Positions 19,817 through 29,756 of a DNA stretch of 64,000 bases are shown piece after piece. The position numbers were made by a program, and so were the translations under genes. A model generated the notes under the pieces. That model ran no database searches. It had not been told where the DNA came from and saw only the letters and a program-made list of their open reading frames with translations. The stretch is taken from assembly GCA_019112735.1 (NCBI GenBank), contig DXIS01000030.1:35597-99596 (forward strand). Reading direction: 5' to 3'. Origin of the DNA: Candidatus Mediterraneibacter guildfordensis (GTDB lineage Bacteria; Bacillota; Clostridia; Lachnospirales; Lachnospiraceae). Position 1 is the first letter of the stretch. Each line of letters starts with the position of its first letter.

Positions 19817-20773
19817 ATGAAATGGTATAAGTACCGTCTGAAAACAACGACTGAGGCAGAAGACATCGTCAGCAGCATGCTGGCGGATCTTGGCATCGAA
19901 GGGGTGGAGATCGAGGACAAGGTCCCGCTCACGCAGAAAGACAAGGAGCAGATGTTCGTGGACATCCTGCCGGAGACAGAGCCGGATGACGGCGTGGCAT
20001 ATCTCAGCTTCTATCTGGAGCCGGAAGCGGACCGGGAGAAAGTCCTGGCGGACGTGCGCAGGGAGCTTGAAGAAATGTCTTCCTATGTGAATGTCGGGGA
20101 ATGTCTCATCGAGGAATCCCAGACAGAGGATGTGGACTGGGTGAACAACTGGAAGCAGTACTTTCATCAGTTCTATGTGGATGACATCCTGATCATCCCT
20201 TCATGGGAGGATGTAAAACCCGAAGACAGCGATAAAATGGTGATCCACATCGATCCGGGCACGGCGTTCGGGACCGGCATGCATGAGACCACACAGCTGT
20301 GCATCCGGCAGATCCGCAAATACGTGACGGACCAGACAAAGATCCTGGATGTGGGATGCGGAAGCGGCATCCTCGGAATGCTTGCGCTCAAGTTCGGAGC
20401 GGCGTATTCCGTGGGCACGGACCTGGATCCCTGCGCCATCGAGGCAACCTATGAAAACATGGAAGTAAACGGGATCCCGAAAGACCGGTATGAAGTCATG
20501 ATCGGCAATATCATTGACGATAAGAACATTCAGGACAAAGTCGGATATGCATGCTATGACATCGTCGCGGCAAATATCCTGGCGGATGTGCTGGTGGAAC
20601 TGACCCCGGTGGTCGTAAACCAGATGAAGCCTGGCGGGATCTACATTACCAGCGGGATCATTGATGACAAAGAGCAGACGGTGGTGGACGCTGTGACAGC
20701 GGCGGGCCTGGAAGTATTAAGCGTCACATACCAGGGTGAATGGGTCTGTGTAACGGCCAGAAAGCCGGAGTAA
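19817..20773 (+). CDS. prmA: Ribosomal protein L11 methyltransferase
   Basis: DPGTAFGTGMHETTQLC, LDVGCGSGILGMLALKFGA, IVAANILADVLVELTP. Confidence 0.95.
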   Translation: MKWYKYRLKTTTEAEDIVSSMLADLGIEGVEIEDKVPLTQKDKEQMFVDILPETEPDDGVAYLSFYLEPEADREKVLADVRRELEEMSSYVNVGECLIEESQTEDVDWVNNWKQYFHQFYVDDILIIPSWEDVKPEDSDKMVIHIDPGTAFGTGMHETTQLCIRQIRKYVTDQTKILDVGCGSGILGMLALKFGAAYSVGTDLDPCAIEATYENMEVNGIPKDRYEVMIGNIIDDKNIQDKVGYACYDIVAANILADVLVELTPVVVNQMKPGGIYITSGIIDDKEQTVVDAVTAAGLEVLSVTYQGEWVCVTARKPE

Positions 20774-20797
20774 TTACAGAAAGAGTAAGGAACGATC

Positions 20798-21550
20798 ATG
20801 CAGCAGTTTTTTGCAGACCCTTCCATGATCAGGGAGGGCCGGGTCTGTCTGGAAGGCCCGGATGTCAATCATATGAAAAATGTCCTCCGAATGAAGCAGG
20901 GGGAAGATGTCCGCATCAATGACGGATGCGGCAGGACCTGGCTGTGCAGCATCCAGTCCTACGAAGGGAAAACTGCGGTGCTGGACATCCTGAAAGAGCT
21001 GGATGCGGATACAGAGCTTCCGGCCCGGATCTGGCTGTTCCAGGGGCTCCCCAAGGGGGACAAGATGGAGCTGATCGTGCAGAAAGCAGTGGAACTGGGC
21101 GCGTATGCGGTCGTCCCATTTTCGGCAAAACGTTCGGTGGTCCGGCTGGATCAGAAGAAAGCGGAAAAGAAGCGGGAGCGCTGGCAGGCAGTTTCCAAAG
21201 GCGCGGCGGAGCAGTCCGGCCGGGGCATCATCCCGGAGGTCCATCCGCTTAAGAGTTTCAATGAGGCGCTTGATATGGCGGCGGATCTTGACGTGACCCT
21301 GATCCCCTATGAGCGGGAAGAAGGGATGGACGGGATGATCCGGGCGGTCCGGAAGATCAGGCCGGGGCAGTCTGCCGGCGTCTTTATCGGACCGGAGGGC
21401 GGATTCGAGGAAGAGGAAGTGCGTAAGGCCATAGAGCAGGGCGCGCTTCCGGTGTCGCTCGGGAAGCGGATCCTCCGGACGGAGACGGCCGGGCTTGCAA
21501 TGCTGTCCATCCTGATGTATCATCTGGAGTGCGAAAGTCATATTTTATAA
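20798..21550 (+). CDS. rsmE: 16S rRNA (uracil1498-N3)-methyltransferase
   Basis: FFADP, DVNHMKNVLRMKQGE, GPEGGFEEEEV, LGKRILRTETAGLAMLSIL. Confidence 0.95.
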   Translation: MQQFFADPSMIREGRVCLEGPDVNHMKNVLRMKQGEDVRINDGCGRTWLCSIQSYEGKTAVLDILKELDADTELPARIWLFQGLPKGDKMELIVQKAVELGAYAVVPFSAKRSVVRLDQKKAEKKRERWQAVSKGAAEQSGRGIIPEVHPLKSFNEALDMAADLDVTLIPYEREEGMDGMIRAVRKIRPGQSAGVFIGPEGGFEEEEVRKAIEQGALPVSLGKRILRTETAGLAMLSILMYHLECESHIL

Positions 21551-21581
21551 AATAGAACAGTTTTGAGAGAAGGCAGTTAAT

Positions 21582-22739
21582 ATGGAAGTATATTTGGACA
21601 ATTCCGCTACGACGATGTGTTATCCGGAAGTGGGGGAACTGGTATATAACGTGATGTGCCGGGACTACGGCAATCCGTCCTCCATGCACCGCAAAGGCGT
21701 GCAGGCGGAGCACTATATCCGGGAGGCGAAAGAGACGATTAGCCGGCTCCTGAAAGTAAATGCAAAAGAGATCTTCTTCACGTCAGGCGGCACTGAGAGC
21801 GATAATCTGGCGCTCATCGGCTGCGCCCGCGCCAACCGCCGGAACGGGAACCATCTGATCACATCTTCGGTGGAGCATCCGGCGATCCTGAATACGATGC
21901 GTTATCTGGAAGAAGAGGAAGGGTTCCGTGTCACCTATCTTCCGGTGGACGAATACGGAAGGATCCGGCTTGAGGCGCTGAAGGAAGCACTCTGCCCGGA
22001 GACGATTCTGGTCTCCATTATGTACGTGAATAATGAACTGGGAACCGTCCAGCCGGTGCAGGAGGCGGCGCGCATGGTGAAGCAGTACAAACCGTCCATC
22101 CTGTTCCACACGGATGCGGTCCAGGGATACGGGAAGTACCGGATCTGGCCGAAGCGCATGGGGATCGACCTCCTGACGGCGAGCGGGCATAAGATCCACG
22201 GTCCGAAAGGGGTTGGGTTTCTGTATATCGACAGCCGGGTGAAGATCCGTCCGATCGTCTTCGGCGGCGGGCAGCAGAAGGACATCCGCTCCGGAACGGA
22301 GAATGTGCCCGGGATCGCGGGACTCGGTCTTGCCTCGAAAATGATCTATCAGGATCTGGACCGGAAGAACGAGACCATGCGGCAGCTGAAAGCCCGTTTT
22401 CTGGAGGGAATATCAAAGATCGAACACACGAAGGTCCACGGCTTCACAGATGAGAACAGCGCGCCCCATATCGTGAGCGTTGGATTCGCGGGCGTGCGGA
22501 GTGAAGTCCTGCTCCACGCGCTGGAGGATAAAGGGATCTGCGTATCATCGGGTTCAGCCTGCGCATCCAACCATCCGGCGGTGAGCGGGGTGCTTAAGGG
22601 CATCGGGGCGTCAGGAGAATATCTGGAGTCCACGCTCCGGTTCAGCATGTCGGAGTTTACGACGAAAGAAGAAATTGACTATACACTGGAAACACTATAT
22701 AATTGTATACCGATGCTTCGGAGATTTACGAGGCGCTAG
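21582..22739 (+). CDS. Cysteine desulfurase (NifS/IscS family)
   Basis: YLDNSATTMCYPEV, FTSGGTESDNLAL, ASGHKIHGPKGVGFLYI, SSGSACAS; directly upstream of thiI. Confidence 0.95.
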   Translation: MEVYLDNSATTMCYPEVGELVYNVMCRDYGNPSSMHRKGVQAEHYIREAKETISRLLKVNAKEIFFTSGGTESDNLALIGCARANRRNGNHLITSSVEHPAILNTMRYLEEEEGFRVTYLPVDEYGRIRLEALKEALCPETILVSIMYVNNELGTVQPVQEAARMVKQYKPSILFHTDAVQGYGKYRIWPKRMGIDLLTASGHKIHGPKGVGFLYIDSRVKIRPIVFGGGQQKDIRSGTENVPGIAGLGLASKMIYQDLDRKNETMRQLKARFLEGISKIEHTKVHGFTDENSAPHIVSVGFAGVRSEVLLHALEDKGICVSSGSACASNHPAVSGVLKGIGASGEYLESTLRFSMSEFTTKEEIDYTLETLYNCIPMLRRFTRR

Positions 22740-22765
22740 CGCGGTAGAGATAAAAGGAGAGAACC

Positions 22766-23950
22766 ATGAGATTTCATTCATTTCTGATCAAATACGGAGA
22801 GATCGGGATCAAGGGCAAGAACCGGTATATGTTCGAGAATGCGCTTGTCAGACAGATCCGCTACGCACTGAAGGATGTGGACGGCGAATTCCTCGTGCAT
22901 AAATGCCACGGGCGCGTGTATGTGGACTGCAGCGGCGAGTATGATTTTGAAGGCGCGGCGGAGAGCCTGCAGAAAGTGTTCGGCATCGTCGGGATCTGCC
23001 CGGTGGTGCGCAAACCGGTGCAGGAGATCGGTGAACTCCGCAAAGACATCGTGGCCTATGTGGGCCAGATGTATCCGGAAGGCAACAGGACATTCAAAGT
23101 GGAGGCGAGACGCGCGAACAAGCGGTATCCGCTCAACTCCATGGAGATCAACTGCGAACTGGGCGAGGCGGTCCTGGAAGCCTACCCGGAGATGCGCGTG
23201 GATGTGCACAACCCGGATGTCAGGCTGAATGTGGAGATCCGGGAGGAAGTATATATCTATTCCGAGATCATCCCGGGACCGGGCGGTATGCCGGTCGGAA
23301 CGAACGGCAGCGCCATGCTGCTCCTTTCCGGCGGGATCGACAGTCCGGTGGCGGGTTACATGATCGCCAAGCGGGGCGTGGAGATCGAGGCGGTTTACTT
23401 CCATGCGCCGCCGTATACGAGCGAGCGCGCCAAGGAGAAGGTGGTGGATCTGGCAAGGCTTGTATCTGCTTATGCAGGACCCATCAAACTGCACATTGTA
23501 AACTTCACGGATATCCAGCTATATATCTATGAAAAATGCCCTCATGACGAGCTGACGATCATCATGCGCAGATATATGATGCGGATCGCGGAACATTTCG
23601 CGAAGAAGGACGGATGTCTGGGGCTGATCACAGGCGAGAGCATCGGCCAGGTGGCGAGCCAGACCATGCAGAGCCTGGCGGCGACCAATGCGGTGTGCAC
23701 CCTGCCGGTATACCGTCCGCTGATCGGATTTGACAAGAAAGAGATCGTGGAGATCTCGGAAAAGATCGACACGTATGAAGTTTCCATCCAGCCTTACGAG
23801 GACTGCTGTACGATCTTCGTGGCGAAGCATCCGGTGACAAAACCGAATGTGGAGCGGATCGCGAAGTCGGAGCTGAACCTGACGGAGAAGATCGATGAGA
23901 TGGTGAAGACGGCGGTGGAGACTGCAGAAGTGATCACGGTCGGAAAGTAA
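22766..23950 (+). CDS. thiI: tRNA 4-thiouridine synthase ThiI
   Basis: KYGEIGIKGKNR, LLSGGIDSPVAGYM PP-loop, ITGESIGQVASQT; no rhodanese extension. Confidence 0.95.
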   Translation: MRFHSFLIKYGEIGIKGKNRYMFENALVRQIRYALKDVDGEFLVHKCHGRVYVDCSGEYDFEGAAESLQKVFGIVGICPVVRKPVQEIGELRKDIVAYVGQMYPEGNRTFKVEARRANKRYPLNSMEINCELGEAVLEAYPEMRVDVHNPDVRLNVEIREEVYIYSEIIPGPGGMPVGTNGSAMLLLSGGIDSPVAGYMIAKRGVEIEAVYFHAPPYTSERAKEKVVDLARLVSAYAGPIKLHIVNFTDIQLYIYEKCPHDELTIIMRRYMMRIAEHFAKKDGCLGLITGESIGQVASQTMQSLAATNAVCTLPVYRPLIGFDKKEIVEISEKIDTYEVSIQPYEDCCTIFVAKHPVTKPNVERIAKSELNLTEKIDEMVKTAVETAEVITVGK

Positions 23951-24014
23951 GAGAGTGAACAGACGGGCCCGCCTGCGGAGTATCCGCTCCGCGGGGCCTG
24001 CTCAATAAAAAAAG

Positions 24015-24040
24015 AAGCTGCCTCATAACTGAGACAGCTT
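24015..24040. terminator. Terminator hairpin between convergent thiI and HPr-like gene
   Basis: AAGCTGCCTCA..TGAGACAGCTT with flanking A-rich/T-rich tracts. Confidence 0.7.
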
Positions 24041-24056
24041 TCTGTATGGACAATAA

Positions 24057-24290
24057 TTATTTGATGATGTAAGAATCAAGTGCAGCGAGGATCTCATCTA
24101 CATTATCGTCTGCATGGATGTTCAGATCGATCGGCTTGGAAAGATCCAGGCTGAAGATTCCCATGATTGACTTAGCATCGATAACGTATCTTCCGGATAC
24201 TAAATCGAAATCATTGTCATACTTTGTGATCTCGTTCACAAAAGATTTTACTTTGTCGATTGAGTTTAATGAAATCTGTACAGTTTTCAT
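24057..24290 (-). CDS. HPr family phosphocarrier-like protein lacking active-site His
   Basis: MKTVQISLNSIDKVKSFVNEITKYDNDFDLVSGRYVIDAKSIMGIFSLDLSKPIDLNIHADDNVDEILAALDSYIIK; Ser46-region KSIMGIFSL present. Confidence 0.85.
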   Translation of the reverse strand: MKTVQISLNSIDKVKSFVNEITKYDNDFDLVSGRYVIDAKSIMGIFSLDLSKPIDLNIHADDNVDEILAALDSYIIK

Positions 24291-24411
24291 TTTTTGTCCC
24301 TCCTTGAATCATACAATAAAAATAAGCATGGGTTTTCTGAACCCTACGTCTATTCTAAGAGATGCACTGTTAAAAGTCAAGAAACAATAGAGGAAAAATG
24401 AGGTAAATTTG

Positions 24412-25704
24412 ATGGATAAGAAAGCAGCTCTGCACAATCTGGGGTGCAAAGTAAACGCATATGAAACAGAAGCAATGCAGGAAATGCTCGAGAAAGCAGG
24501 ATACGAGATCGTGCCTTTTAAAGAAGGGGCGGACGTCTATGTTATCAATACCTGTACGGTAACGAATATCGCCGACCGGAAGTCCCGGCAGATGCTGCAC
24601 CGGGCGCGGAAGATGAACCCGGACGCCGTCGTCGTGGCAGCGGGCTGCTACGTCCAGGCGCAGGACGGGAAAGGTCAGGATCCGTGCATCGACATTGTGC
24701 TCGGGAACAACCATAAAAAAGACCTGGTGCGGATCCTGGACGAATATGCGGCAGAGCGCGCTTCTGCCGCGGAGATCGAAGACATCAGCCGCACCCGCGA
24801 ATATGAATCCCTGCATCTGACGAAGCCGGGCGATCACACGAGAGCCTATATCAAGGTCCAGGACGGATGCAACCAGTTCTGCACTTACTGCATTATCCCT
24901 TATGCCCGCGGACGGGTGCGCAGCCGCGTGATGGAGGATGTCCTGCGCGAGGTGCGGGAACTGGCGGAAGGTGGCTATAAAGAAGTCGTACTGACGGGGA
25001 TCCACCTGAGCTCCTACGGGATCGATTTTGACCGGGAACGGCATCTCCTGGAGCTGATCCGGGCGGTCCATGAGGTGGACGGCATTGAGCGGATCCGGCT
25101 GGGGTCTCTGGAACCGGGTATTATTACGGAGGAATTCGCACGGGAGCTGAGCCGGATCCCGGAGATCTGCCCGCATTTCCACCTTTCCCTGCAGAGCGGG
25201 TGCGATGCAACGCTCAAGCGGATGAACCGCCGGTATACAAGCGCGGAATATGCTGAAAAATGCAGGATCTTAAGGAAATATTTTGATGATCCCGCCCTTA
25301 CGACAGACGTGATCGTGGGATTCCCGGGGGAGACGGAAGAAGAATTCAGGGCGTCTTATGATTTCGTGGACAGCATTGATTTCTATGAGACGCATATTTT
25401 CAAATATTCCAGACGGAGCGGGACGAAAGCGGCCGTCATGCCGGATCAGGTCAGCGAACAGGTGAAGGCAGAGCGAAGCGCAGTCATGATCGGACTGGGC
25501 GAACGGAAGCGCGCCGCTTATGAGAAACGGTACGTCGGCCGGGAAGTTGAAGTGCTGGTGGAAGAAGATGCGGTCATGGACGGACGCTGCGTCCAGGTGG
25601 GCCATACAAAAGAGTATATTAAGGTTGCGCTGGAAAGTAATGAGGATCTGAAAAACCGGATCGTAAAAGTGCGTATTGAAAATGATTCACAAATTATGCA
25701 TTGA
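24412..25704 (+). CDS. mtaB: tRNA threonylcarbamoyladenosine methylthiotransferase MtaB
   Basis: NLGCKVNAYETEAM, INTCTVTNIADRKSRQ, VQDGCNQFCTYCIIPYARG. Confidence 0.93.
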   Translation: MDKKAALHNLGCKVNAYETEAMQEMLEKAGYEIVPFKEGADVYVINTCTVTNIADRKSRQMLHRARKMNPDAVVVAAGCYVQAQDGKGQDPCIDIVLGNNHKKDLVRILDEYAAERASAAEIEDISRTREYESLHLTKPGDHTRAYIKVQDGCNQFCTYCIIPYARGRVRSRVMEDVLREVRELAEGGYKEVVLTGIHLSSYGIDFDRERHLLELIRAVHEVDGIERIRLGSLEPGIITEEFARELSRIPEICPHFHLSLQSGCDATLKRMNRRYTSAEYAEKCRILRKYFDDPALTTDVIVGFPGETEEEFRASYDFVDSIDFYETHIFKYSRRSGTKAAVMPDQVSEQVKAERSAVMIGLGERKRAAYEKRYVGREVEVLVEEDAVMDGRCVQVGHTKEYIKVALESNEDLKNRIVKVRIENDSQIMH

Positions 25705-25780
25705 ATTTTACAGGCGAGTATATTAGAATGGTAAATAGGGATTTTAGTATTAAAATCTATGAAAAAAGGAGGACGTAAAG

Positions 25781-26044
25781 ATGAGTGATCTTAGTAATAC
25801 ACAGTTCTTCCAGGTTGAGCCGGGGCCGCAGATCTCCGCAAAAGACATCTTAGAGATCGTGTTCAAGGCTCTCAAGGAGAAAGGATACAATCCGGTCAAT
25901 CAGATCGTCGGATACATCATGTCAGGCGATCCGACCTATATTACCAGCTATAACGGGGCGAGGAGCCTGGTTATGAAAGTGGAGCGGGACGAGCTCGTGG
26001 AAGAACTGTTAAAAGCGTATATCGAACATAATTCATGGGTATAA
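25781..26044 (+). CDS. IreB family regulatory phosphoprotein
   Basis: [15 protein letters not shown]...[41 protein letters not shown]. Confidence 0.93.
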   Translation: MSDLSNTQFFQVEPGPQISAKDILEIVFKALKEKGYNPVNQIVGYIMSGDPTYITSYNGARSLVMKVERDELVEELLKAYIEHNSWV

Positions 26045-26050
26045 TCTGTC

Positions 26051-26497
26051 ATGAGGATCATGGGGCTTGATTACGGGACCAAAACCGTCGGAGTCGCAGT
26101 CAGCGACCCCCTCGGGATCACGGCCCAGGCGGTCGAGACGATCACCAGGAAAGAGGAAAACAAACTGAGAAAGACCTGCGCCCGGATCGAGGCGCTGATC
26201 GCTGAATACGGTGTTGAAAGGATTATTCTCGGTTTTCCGAAACACATGAACAATGATATTGGGGAGCGCGCGGAAAAAGCGCTGGAGTTCCGGGACATGC
26301 TCGCACGCCGCACCGGCCTTGAAGTCGTTATGTGGGACGAAAGGCTGACAACGGTGAGTGCGGAACGTACGCTGATGGAGAGCGGGGTACGGCGTGAGAA
26401 CCGTAAAAAGCATATCGATCAGATCGCTGCGGTATTCATCCTGCAGGGATATCTGGATATGCTCAGTATGCGTCAGGGGACAGAAACCGGACATTGA
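26051..26497 (+). CDS. ruvX: Holliday junction resolvase-like RuvX/YqgF
   Basis: [52 protein letters not shown]. Confidence 0.95.
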   Translation: MRIMGLDYGTKTVGVAVSDPLGITAQAVETITRKEENKLRKTCARIEALIAEYGVERIILGFPKHMNNDIGERAEKALEFRDMLARRTGLEVVMWDERLTTVSAERTLMESGVRRENRKKHIDQIAAVFILQGYLDMLSMRQGTETGH

Positions 26498-26518
26498 ACA
26501 GGATAAGGGGCATTATCA

Positions 26519-26779
26519 ATGGAAAAAGTAAGATTTAATTCTGCAGACGGCAGCGGGGCAGATGAATTTTTTGTGCTTGAAGAGACCAGGATCGGCGGGA
26601 GTACATATCTTCTGGTCACAGATTCAGAGGAAGACGACGCAGAGTGCCTGATCTTAAAAGAATCCGAAGGATCAGCTGCGGATGACAGAGTATTTGAGAT
26701 CGTTGAAGACGAGACAGAACTGGTGGCGGTTTCAAAAGTATTCGAGGAACTGCTTGAAGACGTAAATATTGAAATGTAG
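26519..26779 (+). CDS. DUF1292 domain-containing protein
   Basis: Small acidic protein FFVLEETRIGGSTYLLVTDSEEDDAECLILKE in usual ireB-ruvX-DUF1292 context. Confidence 0.88.
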   Translation: MEKVRFNSADGSGADEFFVLEETRIGGSTYLLVTDSEEDDAECLILKESEGSAADDRVFEIVEDETELVAVSKVFEELLEDVNIEM

Positions 26780-26835
26780 GATCTTACAGATCTTTACAAT
26801 AGAATTACTTAACTGCGGGGGAAGAAAGAACACGC

Positions 26836-27318
26836 ATGGAACAGAAGAACACAGAGAAACTGCTCAAAGAAAAGCTTCGCGAAAAAGGGCTGAAAGTCAC
26901 ACAGCAGAGGATCCTTGTGCTTTCGGCGCTTGAGCAGAACAGCGGGGCCCATATGACAGCCGAGGAAATCTGTGAACTGGTGTCGCAAGAATATCCGGAG
27001 ATCGGACTTGCTACGGTGTACCGTACGCTTCAGCTCCTTCTGGACATGCAGCTCGTGGACCGCATCAATCTGGATGACGGATGTGTGAGGTATGAGATCG
27101 GACATCTGCTGAAAGGCAGTGAAAAGCACAATCACCATCACCTGATATGCAGATCGTGCGGGAAAGTGATCCCGTTTGACGGGGATCTGCTCGAAGGCCT
27201 CGAGCAGCATATCGAGGAGACGGCGGGATTTCACGTGCTTGACCATGAGGTGAAGTTCTACGGCCTGTGCAGTGAGTGTATGAAAACGCAGAAATCAATG
27301 GAGGTGTTTACTGGTTGA
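26836..27318 (+). CDS. Fur family transcriptional regulator
   Basis: LKVTQQRILVLSAL, GLATVYRTLQLL, HNHHHLICRSCGKV, FHVLDHEVKFYGLCSEC. Confidence 0.94.
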   Translation: MEQKNTEKLLKEKLREKGLKVTQQRILVLSALEQNSGAHMTAEEICELVSQEYPEIGLATVYRTLQLLLDMQLVDRINLDDGCVRYEIGHLLKGSEKHNHHHLICRSCGKVIPFDGDLLEGLEQHIEETAGFHVLDHEVKFYGLCSECMKTQKSMEVFTG

Positions 27319-28985
27319 AAAAGGAAAAGAAAGGAAAACTACGGATCATCCCGCTGGGCGGCCTTGAGCAGATCGGCATGAACATTACTGCCTTTGAATA
27401 TGAAGACAGTATCGTGGTCGTGGACTGTGGACTGGCATTCCCGGAGGATGACATGCTGGGCATCGACCTGGTGATCCCGGACGTGACATATCTGAAGGAT
27501 AACGCGTCCAAACTGAAAGGATTCGTGATCACCCACGGACATGAGGACCATATCGGAGCGCTGCCCTATGTACTCAAAGAGATCAATCTCCCCATCTACA
27601 CAACGAAGCTTACGATGGGTATTATCGAAAACAAATTAAAAGAACACAATCTGCTGCGGACCACAAGACGCAAGGTGGTGCAGCACGGACAGTCCATTAA
27701 TCTGGGCCAGTTCCGGATCGAGTTCATCAAGACGAACCACAGCATCCAGGATGCGTCCGCACTGGCGATCTATTCGCCGGCAGGCGTGGTTGTCCACACA
27801 GGCGACTTTAAGGTGGATTACACACCGGTGTTCGGTGACGCCATCGATCTTCAGCGCTTTGCGGAGATCGGCAAGAAAGGCGTGCTCGCGCTGATGTCCG
27901 ACAGTACGAATGCAGAACGCCGCGGCTTTACACAGTCCGAGCGGACGGTCGGCATTACGTTCGATCACATTTTTGCGGAGCATCAGAATACCCGTCTGAT
28001 CATTGCCACGTTCGCATCCAATGTGGACCGTGTGCAGCAGATCATCAATTCTGCCTACAAATACGGCAGAAAGGTAGTAGTGGAAGGCCGGAGCATGGTA
28101 AATATCATCTCTACGGCTTCAGAGCTTGGCTATCTGAATGTGCCGGACAATACGCTGATCGAGATCGATGAGATGAAGAATTATCCGCCGGAGAAGATGG
28201 TCCTGATCACGACCGGAAGCCAGGGCGAGTCCATGGCTGCGCTGTCGAGGATGGCGGCGGACGTACACCGCAAGGTGACGATCCAGCCGAACGATACGAT
28301 CATCTTCAGTTCCAACCCGATCCCGGGAAATGAGAAGTCCGTATCCCGCGTGATCAACGAGCTGTCCGCGAAAGGCGCGGAAGTAATCTTCCAGGATACC
28401 CATGTATCAGGGCATGCCTGCCAGGAAGAGCTGAAACTGATCTATTCCCTGGTGAAACCGAAATACGCGATCCCGGTGCACGGTGAATACCGTCATCTGA
28501 AGGCCAACGCTGAAGTTGCGAAAAGCCTCGGGATCCCGAAGCAGAACATTTTCATCATCCAGTCCGGCGATGTGCTGGAACTCGATGAAGAGTCTGCAAA
28601 AGTGGCAGATAAGGTGCATACCGGCGCCGTACTTGTTGACGGCCTTGGTGTGGGCGATGTGGGAAATATCGTACTGCGCGACCGTCAGCATCTGGCGGAA
28701 GACGGTATCATTATCGTCGTGCTCACGCTCGAGCGGCGCACGAACCGGCTGCTTGCCGGCCCGGATATCGTTTCCAGAGGATTCGTGTATGTAAGAGAGT
28801 CCGAGCAGCTGATGGAAGACGCGAGACATGCGGTTTCCGATGCTCTTGACAAATGTCTCGGAAGCCGGCATACAGACTGGAACAAGATCAAGATGGTGAT
28901 CCGCGATGCCATGAACGACTATATCTGGAAGAAGACAAAACGTCGTCCGATGGTGATCCCGATTATTATGGATGTAGATGTCTAA
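27315..28985 (+). CDS. Ribonuclease J
   Basis: IIPLGGLEQIGMN, ITHGHEDHIGALPYVL, VHTGDFKVDYTPV, PVHGEYRHLKANAEVA; TTG start at 27315 with GGAGGTG upstream (track ORF begins at ATG 27276). Confidence 0.93.
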   Translation: MKKEKKGKLRIIPLGGLEQIGMNITAFEYEDSIVVVDCGLAFPEDDMLGIDLVIPDVTYLKDNASKLKGFVITHGHEDHIGALPYVLKEINLPIYTTKLTMGIIENKLKEHNLLRTTRRKVVQHGQSINLGQFRIEFIKTNHSIQDASALAIYSPAGVVVHTGDFKVDYTPVFGDAIDLQRFAEIGKKGVLALMSDSTNAERRGFTQSERTVGITFDHIFAEHQNTRLIIATFASNVDRVQQIINSAYKYGRKVVVEGRSMVNIISTASELGYLNVPDNTLIEIDEMKNYPPEKMVLITTGSQGESMAALSRMAADVHRKVTIQPNDTIIFSSNPIPGNEKSVSRVINELSAKGAEVIFQDTHVSGHACQEELKLIYSLVKPKYAIPVHGEYRHLKANAEVAKSLGIPKQNIFIIQSGDVLELDEESAKVADKVHTGAVLVDGLGVGDVGNIVLRDRQHLAEDGIIIVVLTLERRTNRLLAGPDIVSRGFVYVRESEQLMEDARHAVSDALDKCLGSRHTDWNKIKMVIRDAMNDYIWKKTKRRPMVIPIIMDVDV

Positions 28986-29029
28986 GCTGTAAAGAAAATA
29001 TTTTAAATACAAAGAAACTTGTTAATGAC

Positions 29030-29055
29030 GGTGCACAGGGTATACTCTGTGCACC
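29030..29055. promoter_or_regulatory. Hairpin GGTGCACAG/CTGTGCACC in the rnj - O-methyltransferase gap
   Basis: Perfect 9-bp stem, no T-run. Confidence 0.5.
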
Positions 29056-29081
29056 TGTGTCGGTTAAAGGGGTTATTGTAC

Positions 29082-29756
29082 ATGATCGTAGATGAACGGA
29101 TCGTTACATTTATTAATTCGCTGGATACAAAAAACAGCGAACTTCTGGAAATGATCGAAAAGGAAGCGCGCAGGGATGACGTACCCATCATACGGAGAGA
29201 AATGCAGAGCTTTCTCAGAGTCCTGCTGATGCTGAAGCAGCCGGCAAATGTTCTCGAAGTCGGGACTGCGGTGGGATTTTCGGCGCTGCTGATGAGCGAG
29301 TCTGTCCCGGCCGGATGCCGGATCACAACGATCGAGAACTATGAGAAGCGGATCCCGGTGGCAAGAGAGAACTTCCGCCGCGCCGGGAAAGAGGAACAGA
29401 TCACTCTGATCGAGGGAGATGCGGCAGACGTCCTGAAAACACTTGAAGGGCCTTATGATTTTATCTTCATGGATGCGGCAAAAGGACAGTATATCCACTT
29501 TCTTCCGGAGATCCTCCGGCTGCTCCCGCCGGGCGGCTGCCTGGTATCCGACAATGTGATGCAGGACGGCGACGTGATCGAATCCCGGTTCGCCGTGGAA
29601 CGGCGCAACCGGACGATCCACGCAAGGATGCGGGAATATCTGTATGAACTGAAACACCACCCGGAGCTGGAGACATCGATCATCCCTCTGGGAGATGGAG
29701 TGGCGGTAAGCGTAAAAAAGATGGAAAGGAAACAGAACAATGAGCAGACACCCTGA
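29082..29756 (+). CDS. Class I SAM-dependent O-methyltransferase
   Basis: VLEVGTAVGFSALLMSE, DFIFMDAAKGQYIHFLPEILRLLPPGGCLVSDNVMQDG. Confidence 0.9.
   Translation: MIVDERIVTFINSLDTKNSELLEMIEKEARRDDVPIIRREMQSFLRVLLMLKQPANVLEVGTAVGFSALLMSESVPAGCRITTIENYEKRIPVARENFRRAGKEEQITLIEGDAADVLKTLEGPYDFIFMDAAKGQYIHFLPEILRLLPPGGCLVSDNVMQDGDVIESRFAVERRNRTIHARMREYLYELKHHPELETSIIPLGDGVAVSVKKMERKQNNEQTP

Noticed and set aside
18941-20167. 408-aa reverse-strand ORF
   Set aside because: Antisense to the well-supported GH25 and prmA genes
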